From assembly GCA_030693515.1 (NCBI GenBank), contig JAUYAK010000099.1:119041-183040 (forward strand): a stretch of DNA of 64,000 nt. Direction: 5' to 3'. The first letter of the stretch is position 1; every line of letters begins with the position of its first letter. Positions 43,701 through 53,100 of this stretch are shown piece after piece. The DNA is from Opitutaceae bacterium. GTDB taxonomy: Bacteria > Verrucomicrobiota > Verrucomicrobiia > Opitutales > Opitutaceae. The translations under genes and the position numbers were made by a program. The notes under the pieces were generated by a model, which saw only the letters and a program-made list of their open reading frames with translations, searched no databases and was not told the origin of the DNA.

Positions 43701-46304
43701 TCAAAACCGGAGCGTGGTCGTCAACCGGACCGCGGTGCTCGGAAACGGGCTCAGCGAATTGCGCCCGGAACCCTGCCAGACCGTCCGCTTGTTGGCGACG
43801 TTCTCCACGTTGAGGTTGAAGCGATACTGGTTCCACGCGTAGCTCGCGCCAGCGTTGAGGATCGTTCGCTCGGGCACGTAGAAGCTCACCTGCGCGACGA
43901 CGCCGAGCGGCGTCAGACCCGAGCCGGGCGGACTCTCGCCAGCGGAATTGCCCGTATGGGTAATGCCGACGAACGCGCCGACCCCCTTCAAGTTGCCGGC
44001 GCGAAAATCGTATTTGAGGAGCGCGTTGGCCGTCGTGTCGGGAATGTTGCGCGGGCGGCGGCCGAGCTGGTCGCGCGTGTGCATCCGCGTATAACTGGCC
44101 AGGATCGTAAGCTCCTTCGTGAGCCCGCCGACGACGTCGAATTCGAATCCCTGATTGGTCTGACTGGAGAGGATGTTGCTCGGATTGTTCACCGGATCGA
44201 CGAGGAAGAGCGGGTTGGGTGTCGCCAGGTTGGTCTGGCGGATTTGAAAATGACTTCCGCTTACCGAGAGCCGCTGGTCGAAAAACTCCGCCTTCGCGCC
44301 GAACTCGTGCTGTTTTCCCTCCCGCCAGATCGGCTGGTTGTTGAAGCTGGCCAACTGCGCGTTGCTGGAAAAACTGTAGTAGGTCGACACGTTCGGCGCG
44401 AGTTTCACGAGGAAACCGGCAAGATAGGTGTCGCGGTGGCCGCGCAGCGGGGCGCCGGGCGTGGTGTTGCCGTTGCGAAGATCGGTGACCGTGCTGTCGT
44501 TCCAGACCCGTGCTACGCCACTGCTGAGGAAGACCCGGTCGGCAAAGAATCCGCCGCGCAGCGCGGCATACGCCTGTTTCGTAGTCGAGGCCGACTGGTT
44601 GTTGGTGCCGACGTTGGTGTAGGCAGACTCCGGCGGCTTGGGTGGATTATTGTCCGGCGCGAAGAGGTTGATGGCGGGAAGCGGCGCAGTCTTGTTGATG
44701 CCCCGGCTCAGGTTGCGCTCGTAGGTCCAACCCATCACCGGTTGCAGCGAAACCGGGCCCGCGACGAACCTGCCGGCAAAATCGTTTTGGATCTGGGCAT
44801 TGTGGGTCCAGTTGGGATTGAGGTTCGCGTTTACCGCGACCCGGGTCGGATCGTATTGCAACTGCGTCGAGGGGACAAAGGTCCCGGCGGTGTTTCTCGC
44901 CCACGTCTGATTGGGAGTATATGCGCCGGTGAATGGGTTGATGTGGTTGGCGTTGATGTTTGGATAGGCGGCCTGTCCGCCATCCAAGCTCATCTTGTCG
45001 TAGATGTATTGTCCTGCGATCCGCATATTGATTCGTTCCGTAAGCGCCGTGGTGAATTCGGCCGCACTACGATGAATCCAATCGTAGCGGTGCGCCCACG
45101 CGGGCACGCCGTTGTAACCGCGGCGGGCGAGCCCGGGAGGGGGATCGTTCGGGATGGTCATTCCGTCGGTGACTTCCGGACCCGCAATCCAAACGGTGCC
45201 GGGATTGGAGGCCGCGCCGGCTGAGTCCCAACTGATGTAAGAATACTTCAGCGTTACGGCGCTGCGGTCCGAGAATTTATAGGTAAATTGGGGATTGAGA
45301 TCCCATTGCTTCAATTTGCCGGGGACATACGTGTCGGCATCCTGATATCCACCGATAAAGCGGTAGGCTATCCGCGGGCTGGACGCGAGCGGCCCAGTGC
45401 TGTCGATCGTGAACTTTTGAGCGTAAACATTACCCACTTGAAGGGTGGCCGTGTTCAGACGCGTAAACAGCGGCGATTTGGTGATGACGTTGAGCGAACC
45501 GCCGGGCGCACCGGTGGGGGCGAGGATCGCATTGGGGCCCTTCACGATTTCCACCCGCTCGTAGAGTGTCGGATTGAGGTTCGCCTGAAAGCCGGTCTTC
45601 AGGTTGTCGATCGTCCGGCCGTCGCTTTCGAAGCCGCGAATCGTCTGCCGGTCGAGAATGCCGTTCGTGCCGCCCAAACGGCCATTACCGATGCCGGAGA
45701 CATACTGCGTGGCGTCGAACATCGAATTCGCCCCGATGTCCTCGAGGAACTCACGCGTGATCACGTTAATGGTGGCGGGAGTATCGATCAACGCCCCGCG
45801 GATGCGTGCCGCCGACAGGGAGTCGGTGGCGCGGTATTCGTTGGCCTTGGTGGAGGAGACGCTGAACTTGGGCAGTGTGATGGTGCCTTCGTCCTCCTTG
45901 TGGCCGGTCTGGGTCGCCGCGGGCCGCGCGGAGGCCGATTCAGTGCGCGGGGCGGCGAGGGCTTTTGGGCGTTCGGCAGGCTCGGTGGTGCGGGCGATGG
46001 CGAGCGCGCCCGATTTGCTGTCCTGCACGAGTTGCAGATTGGTGCCGGCGATCATCCGACGAAGCGCGTCTTCGGCGGTGAACTCGCCCTTGACGGCGGC
46101 GGTGCGGGTGCCGCGGACGGTTTCGGCGAGAAACATGATCTCTCGGCCGGCCTGCTGCGCGGCGAGCCGGAGGGACTGCGTGGCGTCACCGGCCGGGATG
46201 TCGAAACTGCGCGTCGCCGGGGCGGCGGCCATGGCTGCGGAAAGCAGCAGCGATGCGAGGGCGCAGGCGCGAAGCCAGCGAGGGGGAAAGGCTAGTCGGG
46301 GCAC
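43701..46304 (-). CDS. STN-domain TonB-dependent receptor (module 2)
   Basis: This receptor of about 867 residues, siderophore/ferric-citrate-like in layout, has a signal peptide ending AAMAAAPA and an STN domain (FDIPAGDATQSLRLAAQQAG ... FTAEDALRRMIAGTNLQLVQ). The plug (LPKFSVSSTKANEYRATDSL, RVEIVKGPNAILAPTGAPGG) and barrel follow, ending TTLRF. The start is uncertain: a GTG at 46304 gives a clean signal peptide, and a TTG at 46328 would add eight residues. It follows the fecR gene of module 2 within about 50 bp and is the partner of that anti-sigma. Shorter than the other STN receptors, it resembles FpvA/FhuA-type proteins, so a siderophore ligand is possible despite the starch genes downstream. 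Confidence 0.9.
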   Translation of the reverse strand: MPRLAFPPRWLRACALASLLLSAAMAAAPATRSFDIPAGDATQSLRLAAQQAGREIMFLAETVRGTRTAAVKGEFTAEDALRRMIAGTNLQLVQDSKSGALAIARTTEPAERPKALAAPRTESASARPAATQTGHKEDEGTITLPKFSVSSTKANEYRATDSLSAARIRGALIDTPATINVITREFLEDIGANSMFDATQYVSGIGNGRLGGTNGILDRQTIRGFESDGRTIDNLKTGFQANLNPTLYERVEIVKGPNAILAPTGAPGGSLNVITKSPLFTRLNTATLQVGNVYAQKFTIDSTGPLASSPRIAYRFIGGYQDADTYVPGKLKQWDLNPQFTYKFSDRSAVTLKYSYISWDSAGAASNPGTVWIAGPEVTDGMTIPNDPPPGLARRGYNGVPAWAHRYDWIHRSAAEFTTALTERINMRIAGQYIYDKMSLDGGQAAYPNINANHINPFTGAYTPNQTWARNTAGTFVPSTQLQYDPTRVAVNANLNPNWTHNAQIQNDFAGRFVAGPVSLQPVMGWTYERNLSRGINKTAPLPAINLFAPDNNPPKPPESAYTNVGTNNQSASTTKQAYAALRGGFFADRVFLSSGVARVWNDSTVTDLRNGNTTPGAPLRGHRDTYLAGFLVKLAPNVSTYYSFSSNAQLASFNNQPIWREGKQHEFGAKAEFFDQRLSVSGSHFQIRQTNLATPNPLFLVDPVNNPSNILSSQTNQGFEFDVVGGLTKELTILASYTRMHTRDQLGRRPRNIPDTTANALLKYDFRAGNLKGVGAFVGITHTGNSAGESPPGSGLTPLGVVAQVSFYVPERTILNAGASYAWNQYRFNLNVENVANKRTVWQGSGRNSLSPFPSTAVRLTTTLRF

Positions 46305-46351
46305 GTTGGTCGGGGTTGCTATTCCCAAGACGTGCTATGCCCCGAAACACA

Positions 46352-47374
46352 CTAGCGCGTTTTTTTCTTTTGGAGAGATATGGTGTCGCCCTGCCGGTTC
46401 GCGTGGAGGCCGGCGGTGACTTCGAGGAGCCGCACGAAGCCCTCGACGTTGTCGGAACGGAACGAGGCGACGATTGGAATCGCCTCCAGCGCGGGGTCAT
46501 CGATGACAAGCTGAACGGTGTTGCGGCGGTTGAATTCGACGACGACCTGCGCGAGCGGCGCTGCGGAGAACTCGAGCAGCCGGGGCTGCCAAGCGAGGCT
46601 GAGCGCGATTTCGTCCGCGGAGACGGCCGTGATCCGTGGAGCCGCGACGGCCGTAAAGGGCACGACGACGCGCTCTCCGGCGGCAACGATGGGCAACACT
46701 CCCCCTGCTTCGCTGCGATAATCGGCACCGGTGGTGCCCGGACCCGGGCCGACCTGCACCCGGCCCTCGGTGACGAGGACCTCAACGGCGGCGGCGCGAA
46801 GACTGACCTGAAACGCAGTGCCGACTGCGCGGGCCTCCACTCCCTGAGCATGCACGACAAACGGCCGGTGGGGATTCTTCGTCACCGTGAAGTGAGCCTC
46901 GCCGCGGAGGAGTCGCACGCGGCGCTCCGTCGCAGTGAACGCAACTTCGATCGCCGCTCCGCGATTGAGTTCGGCGATCGAACCATCCTCGAGCACGCGA
47001 TGCTCGTAGCTGGTGGCAACGATCGCCGCCCGGTCGGTGACGGAGCCCGGGGCGCGAAGAGCAACATAGGCCACCAAGGCCAGACAAGCAGCCGCAGCTA
47101 CGACCACAGGAGCGAGCCAATGGACCCTCGAATTCGAGCGGATGGTTGGACGAGCGAGGAGATCGGGATTGGGTTCGGCGCTGTGCTCGGGACGCCACTC
47201 CGCGAGCAAATCGAGATCGCGCCATGTCTGACGTTCGCGGGCGAATGCGTCGCCATGCCTCGGATCGACGGCAAGCCATTGGAAAAATTCATCCTGCTCG
47301 ACCGGCGACAGACCGCGGTCGCTGCGGAGGATCCAGTCCACCGCTTCGCGGGCAATTAATTCCGGATGATTCAT
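46352..47374 (-). CDS. FecR-type anti-sigma factor (module 2)
   Basis: This 340-residue protein has the N-terminal domain AREAVDWILRSDRGLSPVEQ and DEFFQWLAVDPRHG, then the peptide AEWRPEHSAEPNPDLLA. A membrane helix runs from about 87 to 105 (APVVVAAAACLALVAYVAL). The periplasmic FecR domain has ARAVGTAFQVSLR with the Gly-Thr autocleavage candidate, and the STN-like C-terminus reads AQVVVEFNRRNTVQLVIDDP and SFRSDNVEGFVRLLE. Its ATG overlaps the sigma stop by 4 nt (ATGA). The N-terminal domain is close to those of modules 3 and 5, which raises the possibility of cross-talk. It should hold the adjacent sigma inactive until the STN receptor signals. Confidence 0.93.
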   Translation of the reverse strand: MNHPELIAREAVDWILRSDRGLSPVEQDEFFQWLAVDPRHGDAFARERQTWRDLDLLAEWRPEHSAEPNPDLLARPTIRSNSRVHWLAPVVVAAAACLALVAYVALRAPGSVTDRAAIVATSYEHRVLEDGSIAELNRGAAIEVAFTATERRVRLLRGEAHFTVTKNPHRPFVVHAQGVEARAVGTAFQVSLRAAAVEVLVTEGRVQVGPGPGTTGADYRSEAGGVLPIVAAGERVVVPFTAVAAPRITAVSADEIALSLAWQPRLLEFSAAPLAQVVVEFNRRNTVQLVIDDPALEAIPIVASFRSDNVEGFVRLLEVTAGLHANRQGDTISLQKKKTR

Positions 47375-47913
47375 CGCAGTCCCTCCCCGCGCCGGTGGCG
47401 GGCAAAATATTCAGTGCACTTCCGCACACCCGTATTGAGATGGGCGGAAACCGTGTGCTCGGAGATGCCGAGCCGTGCCGCAATCTCCTTAAGCGACAGG
47501 CCGTAAATTTTCCGAAAGGTGATCACTTGGCGGCAGCGGTCAGGCAGCGACTGGATGGCAATAGTCAAAAGTTCGAGTTTTTCGTTTCGGTCGGCGATCT
47601 CGGGGATGCCGTCTCCTTCATCCAAGACGTCCAAGGAGTCGATTGGCACTAAGTGATCTTCGCCGGCGACACGCCGGTGTCGCAGAACGTCGAGGGCGAG
47701 GTTGCGTGCGGTGGCGAAAAGAAAGGCCTTGGGGGACTGCATGGCAGCGCCTTCGGCCTGGGCCCGGAGGACGCGCGCATACGACTCCTGCACCAGGTCA
47801 TCGACATTCACCCCTTGGGAAAACCGGCTGTGCAGCCACGCGCGGAGCATCGGCTCGTGCGGCTGCACGTGCCGGGCGAGCCAGCAGGCGATCTCGGGAT
47901 CTTGCGGGGGCAT
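47371..47913 (-). CDS. ECF RNA polymerase sigma factor, FecI-like (module 2)
   Basis: This 180-residue protein starts at the ATG at 47913 (MPPQDPEIACWLARHVQPHE), matching the starts of the paralogues in modules 4 and 5. Region 2: MLRAWLHSRFSQGVNVDDLV followed by QESYARVLRA and AFLFATARNLALDVLRHRR. Region 4: LPDRCRQVITFRKIYGLSLK and EIAARLGISEHTVSAHLNTG. It is translationally coupled to fecR and is divergent from the RHH/sigma-3 genes. The 241-bp gap upstream (47914-48154) must hold its promoter and that of the RHH gene; I see no other gene there. Confidence 0.93.
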   Translation of the reverse strand: MPPQDPEIACWLARHVQPHEPMLRAWLHSRFSQGVNVDDLVQESYARVLRAQAEGAAMQSPKAFLFATARNLALDVLRHRRVAGEDHLVPIDSLDVLDEGDGIPEIADRNEKLELLTIAIQSLPDRCRQVITFRKIYGLSLKEIAARLGISEHTVSAHLNTGVRKCTEYFARHRRGEGLR

Positions 47914-48154
47914 GGGGAAATGAGAGCTTGTGCGCCGGATAAACCTCGGGATTGCGAAAAGCAAGTCTTGCCGGCGAAAGTGCCGTGGTGCTCCAAGCAC
48001 GACAGCGTCGGACTCCAAGTGAAAACCCGCGCGCACTGCGCATCCCGACTACGGTCGCGTCAAATTGAACCACCGACCGATGTTGCTCCGGCGAAACAAA
48101 GTCCTTGCCGAGCGCCAAGGACGGGATTCCGTGTGCAGACGCTCGAAGACATTC

Positions 48155-48460
48155 ATGGCCCGTTCCCCACAACCCTCCAATCCACTCACGCTCGACCTCC
48201 CGGCCTCGATGATCATGCAGCTCGAAGTCGCCCGCAAAGCCAATGGATTCAAGACCGCGAGCGAAACTGTGCGCTTCGCCTTGGCTCAATACGACTTTGA
48301 TCGATTTACACCTTCGAAGGAGAAACACATCCAGATCTCGGTGCGCATTCCGCGGCTTCAACGCGCCGATCTCAAGCGCGCCGCGCGCCTTAAACGCGTC
48401 GCCGTCGGGGAGCTCGTGCGTGCGGCCATTGAGAATCTGAAGTCCAGACGGAAACGCTGA
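48155..48460 (+). CDS. Small protein with two ribbon-helix-helix-like segments
   Basis: This 101-residue basic protein starts at the ATG at 48155. Two successive segments each show the strand-helix-helix pattern of CopG/MetJ-type DNA-binding proteins: LTLDLPASMIMQLEVARKAN with GFKTASETVRFALAQY, and IQISVRIPRLQRADLKRAAR with LKRVAVGELVRAAIENL. A single chain would then provide both halves of an RHH dimer. It ends in KSRRKR. No toxin gene is adjacent, so an orphan antitoxin is less likely than a regulator of the flanking sigma-factor operons, between which it lies (74 bp before the sigma gene of module 3). The call rests on pattern only. Confidence 0.62.
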   Translation: MARSPQPSNPLTLDLPASMIMQLEVARKANGFKTASETVRFALAQYDFDRFTPSKEKHIQISVRIPRLQRADLKRAARLKRVAVGELVRAAIENLKSRRKR

Positions 48461-48534
48461 GCGCAGTGGTTGGCGGCGAGCGCCAGCCGCGACCGTCCTT
48501 GAATTGCGCGGATTCGCACCTCAACGTCCCGCCC

Positions 48535-49065
48535 GTGAGCGCAACTCCGCCCGATCACGACCGCTGGTTTCTCGAACAACTGCGCCCGCACGAGCCGATG
48601 CTCCGCGCGTGGCTTGCCAGCCGTTTTCCCAATTTCTCAGAGATCGACGACATCGTCCAGGAGGCCTACGCGCACGTGATCGAGGCGCGTGTCCGCGGCG
48701 CGGAAATACAGTCGCCCAAGGCGTTTCTCTTCGCCACCGCGCGCAATCGCGCCATCGATTTCATCCGCACCTCCGCCACGAATCGCACGGAAGCTTTAGC
48801 GGAAAACGACGCGCTCAACGTCTTGGACGACACCGAAGGCATTCCCGAAACCGTCGCGCGCAACCAGGAACTCGAACTCTTGACTATTGCCATCCAGTCG
48901 CTGCCCGAACGCTGCCGTCAGGTGCTCACGCTCCGCCGGCTCTACGGGCTTTCGCAGAAGGAGATCGCCGCCCGGCTCGGCATCACGGAAAACACGGTCG
49001 AGGGCCAGGTCACCATAGGCGTGCGCAAGTGCACCGAGTTCCTCTCCCGCTATTGGAAGAAGTAA
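48535..49065 (+). CDS. ECF RNA polymerase sigma factor, FecI-like (module 3)
   Basis: This 176-residue protein starts best at the GTG at 48535 (MSATPPDHDRWFLEQLRPHE), which aligns its N-terminus with the paralogues; an upstream ATG at 48466 would add 23 residues without homology. Region 2: MLRAWLASRFPNFSEIDDIV, QEAYAHVIEA and AFLFATARNRAIDFIR. Region 4: LPERCRQVLTLRRLYGLSQK and EIAARLGITENTVEGQVTIG. Five bases after its stop comes fecR of the same module, then an STN receptor, all on the plus strand. It is a close relative of the sigma factors of modules 2 and 5. Confidence 0.93.
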   Translation: MSATPPDHDRWFLEQLRPHEPMLRAWLASRFPNFSEIDDIVQEAYAHVIEARVRGAEIQSPKAFLFATARNRAIDFIRTSATNRTEALAENDALNVLDDTEGIPETVARNQELELLTIAIQSLPERCRQVLTLRRLYGLSQKEIAARLGITENTVEGQVTIGVRKCTEFLSRYWKK

Positions 49066-49070
49066 AAGCC

Positions 49071-50093
49071 ATGCTCACGCCGCACGACGAAGGTTCTTCC
49101 GCTTCTGCTACCTTTCGCGCCATCGACGATGCCGCCGCCACGTGGGTGGCGCGCCGCGACCGTGGACTCACACCCGCGGAGCAGGACGATTTTTTCCAGT
49201 GGCTCGCCGCGGATCCCCGGCACGGCGAGCGGCTCGCACGCCACCAGCGCGGCTGGAGCGAACTCGCGAACCTCGCGCAATGGCGCCCGGAGCACGGCGC
49301 GGAGCCCAATGCCGATTTGCTGGCACCTGCCTCGAAATCACGTCGTCGTTCGAAAAATATCCTGTGGTGGATTGCGCCTGTGACCCTGGTGGCAGCAGCG
49401 AGTCTCGCGTTCGTTTTCATACCACCCGGCAAGCCGGCTAATTCGTTCGGCGCAGTATTGAGCGATCCAGGCTACCGCCAGCTCGTCCTCGACGACGGCA
49501 CGCTCGCCGAGCTCAACCGCGGCGCGGCACTCACCGTCGCGTTCACCGACGCCGAGCGACGAGTGCGGCTCACGCAGGGCGAGGCGCTGTTCACCGTCGC
49601 GAAAAATCCCGCGCGTCCGTTCATCGTCGACGCCGGCGGAGTCACGGTGCGTGCCGTCGGCACCGCTTTCAACGTCCGGCTCAGTGCGGCCGAAGTCGAT
49701 GTCCTCGTGACCGAGGGCCTCGTGCAACTCGACCGTCCCGCCGCACCGCTGCCTACGCCATCGCTCGTGAGCGCCGGCCAGCGTGCAGTAATGCCGCTCG
49801 CCGCCGCGGCACCCGTCATGACGGTTGTCTCGCGCGCCGACATCGACCGAGTGCTCGCCTGGCAGCCCAAGCTGCTGGAGTTCGCCGCCACGCCGCTGGC
49901 CGAAGTCGTCACCGAGTTCAACCGCCGCAATACGGTGCAAATTCTCGTCGCCGACGAAGCCCTGCGAGCGTTGCCGATCGGCGCGTCGTTCCGCTCGGAC
50001 AATGTGGACGGCTTCGTGCGGCTGCTCGAGGCCAGTTTCGGCGTCCGCGTCGAGCGCGGCGAAAATACGATCACGCTGCATCGCGTCCGTTGA
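49071..50093 (+). CDS. FecR-type anti-sigma factor (module 3)
   Basis: This 340-residue protein starts at the ATG at 49071. The cytoplasmic domain reads AAATWVARRDRGLTPAEQDD and FFQWLAADPRHGERLARHQ, then AQWRPEHGAEPNADLLA. A transmembrane helix (WWIAPVTLVAAASLAFVFI) lies at about 98-116. The FecR domain carries [20 protein letters not shown] with the Gly-Thr cleavage candidate, and the STN-like C-terminus AEVVTEFNRRNTVQILVADE and SFRSDNVDGFVRLLE. It is very similar to FecR of modules 2 and 5. It lies between its sigma gene (5 bp) and the STN receptor gene (80 bp); that gap contains a small GGCGGA-AACG-TCCGCC hairpin. Confidence 0.93.
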   Translation: MLTPHDEGSSASATFRAIDDAAATWVARRDRGLTPAEQDDFFQWLAADPRHGERLARHQRGWSELANLAQWRPEHGAEPNADLLAPASKSRRRSKNILWWIAPVTLVAAASLAFVFIPPGKPANSFGAVLSDPGYRQLVLDDGTLAELNRGAALTVAFTDAERRVRLTQGEALFTVAKNPARPFIVDAGGVTVRAVGTAFNVRLSAAEVDVLVTEGLVQLDRPAAPLPTPSLVSAGQRAVMPLAAAAPVMTVVSRADIDRVLAWQPKLLEFAATPLAEVVTEFNRRNTVQILVADEALRALPIGASFRSDNVDGFVRLLEASFGVRVERGENTITLHRVR

Positions 50094-50173
50094 TTGTTGC
50101 GCTCGCGCCGCGAAAAAAGCTTTGGCGGAAACGTCCGCCGGTTCCGTCTTGTGCGGGAACACTCACCCTACCC

Positions 50174-53100
50174 ATGCGACCCTACCGTCCGTTCCTCCTC
50201 GCCTGCTCGCTGCTGACCGCGGGCCTCGTGTTCGCCGCCGACAACGTGCGAACCTTCGACATCCCCGCCGGCGACGCCGCTGTCACCCTTCGGCGCTTCG
50301 CCCAACAGGCCGGCCGTGAAATCGTCTATCCCGCGCAGGACGTGCGCGGCCACGCAACCAACACCGTGCGCGGCGAACTCCCCGTCGCCGACGCTCTCCG
50401 CCAACTCCTCGCCGGCACCAAACTCGCCTCCGCCACCGACGCCAAAACCAACGCGATCTCCGTCACCGTAAATAACGCCACGACCGTCGAGCGCCCAAAC
50501 GCCCCCGCAACGCCGCGCGCTGCGTCGCGCGCCGCTGCCATCGCCACCACCGCTGAATCGGTCGTCATGATGTCGCCGTTCAGCGTCGCCACCGAAAAAG
50601 ACGAAGGCTTCGTCGCCGCCAGCTCGCTTGCCGGCGGCCGGCTCAACACCGCGCTCAAGGATACCCCGCTCGCCTACTCCGTCCTCACCCGCGACTTCAT
50701 CGACGCCGTCGGTATCATCGACCAGGAGCAGGCGCTCACTTGGTCCGTCGGTTCCTACATGCCAATCGTCTCGCTCAGCGCCTACCGCTACAACGACAAC
50801 GAAGGTGGCTCCAGCATCATATCCCGTGGTCTCCAGACCAACGGCGCCCAGCGCAACTTTTTCCTCCTCGGCCTCAACACCGACACCTACAGCCAGGAGC
50901 GCATCGACTTCGCCCGCGGGCCCAATGCCCTCCTCATCGGCACCAGCGGTCTCGGCGGCGTCGTCAACGGCATGACCAAGCAGGCCCGCACCGACAAAGC
51001 GTTCAACAAAGTCTCCCTCCTCACCGGCTCCTGGGAACGCTACCGCACCACGATCGACGTCAACACCCCGATCAACGACAAGCTCGCCGTCCGCACCAAC
51101 CTCCTCTGGCAAAACGCCGACACGTGGCGCCAGCTCGAATTCGACAACCGCCGCGGCGCCAATTTCACCGCCACCTTCAAGCCGTTTCGCCGGACGCAGA
51201 TTCGCGGAGAGGTGGAATACTACACCCAGAGTCTGATCATGGGTCGCGAGACGACCTTTGAGTCCGTCTCTGGCTGGGACGGCGTCACCACCGTCCCCAC
51301 CGCCGGCACCACCACCATCGCCAACTCCGACAACAAGGGCGTCTCCATCGTCGGCTCCGCCACTTCCCCCCAGCTCATTTACGTCCCCGGCACCGACGGC
51401 GGCACTGTGATGAACTGGGCCAACACTTGGCGCACTCAGGGCGGCACCGCCAACGCCAACGTCCCCGTCGGCGGCAAATTCGCCCTCTCCACCGCCAACC
51501 TCGGCATCAACGGCGGCCCCACCCTCGACAGTTTCTACTCGCCCAATCTCCTCTTCGGCCTCTCCGAGACCGGCTCCTTCTTCCGTCGTCCCTCCCGCGA
51601 AACCGTCATCCAGCCCAACACCCCGACCCTCGAATACGGTTTCCACGAGGCCGCGCTTTTCTTCGAGCACCAGCAGGGCGAGCACCTCTTCTTCGAAGCC
51701 GCCGGCACCGTCGTCCGCACCGACAAGCACGTCGAGACCGCCGCCTCCCGCATGGGCAACATCTTCATCGACCTCAACGCCACCCTGCCCGACGGCCGGC
51801 CCAACCCCAACTTCAAGCAACCCTACAGCGAGGCCCTCGCCTCCTCGTTCTACTACCACAACAAAATCCGCGAAGGCCGCGCCGCCCTCGGCCTCGTCTT
51901 CGATCGCACCCGCTGGGGCGATTTCCGCGCCGGCTTCATCGTCGGCGCCCGCGCGATCCGCAACGATCTCAACGCCGACACCAGCGTCCTCAACCGCAAC
52001 CCCGACATCCGCCGCCGCGCCATCGACGACAACTTCACCTACCGCTTCTACCTGAACAGCCCCAACCAGCCCGTCACCTACCCGACGAGCGTCCAATACA
52101 TCAACCCAATCGCCGGCACCACGACCACCTACACCGTCTCGAAGATCACCGACCTCCGCAGCATCGGCACGCTCCGCGCCTCCGACACCACGTTCCGCTA
52201 CGCGCAGACTTCCCTCAGCGCGAAGCTCTTCAAAGGCCGCCTCAATCTCATCGGCGGCGGCCGCCGCGACTCCGTGAAGGCCCGGAACTACTCCGCCAAC
52301 GGCAACAACAACATCGTTGCCGCCGATTTCCCCGCCGACTGGGATGGCCAGACCATCTACTACCGCCCCATCGGCCCGAAGGATTATTTCAATCTCACCT
52401 ATCAGGCCAAGGACGCCGCCGGCAACATCACGGGCAACGGCGCGAAGCTCGACGCCGCCGCCCGCCCCCGCGACGCCGCCTTCAAGCCCCTGCCCCAATA
52501 CGCCAGGGACCGTTTCCGCGACGACTACTCCGCCCCCGAGGTTGACGTCAAATCCACCACCTACTCCTACGGTGGCGTGCTCAATTTCACCTCGTGGGTC
52601 AGCGCCTACGCCAACTTCGCCCAGTCCTTCCGCCCGCCCGGCGCCGGCATCACCATCACCGGCCAGTCGCTCCCCGTCTCCACCGGCGAAGGCTGGGATG
52701 CCGGCATCCGCTTCAATCTCCTCCAAGGCCGCCTCACCGCCAGTATCGGCAAATACAACGGCGAGCAGGTCAACGGCGCCTTCGACAACACCGGCAACAC
52801 CCGCAAATACGCCAACATCGTTGACGCCAACAAAGTCGGCGACCTCAGCCCCAACGGCCTCAATACCCGCGGCCTGAACCAGCTCTCCACGATCACCTTT
52901 GACTTTTCCGACGCCAAGAACCGCGGCTACGAGGTGGATATTGTCGCCAATCTCACCACAGCGTGGCGCCTCACCGCCAACGCCGGCATCCCCACCAACC
53001 TCAGCCTGAACTCCCGCAAAGATGAGTTCGCCTACCTCGCCGCCAACGAGGCGACCCTGAAACAGATCGTGCTCGACGCCGGCGTGCTCATCGACGCCAG

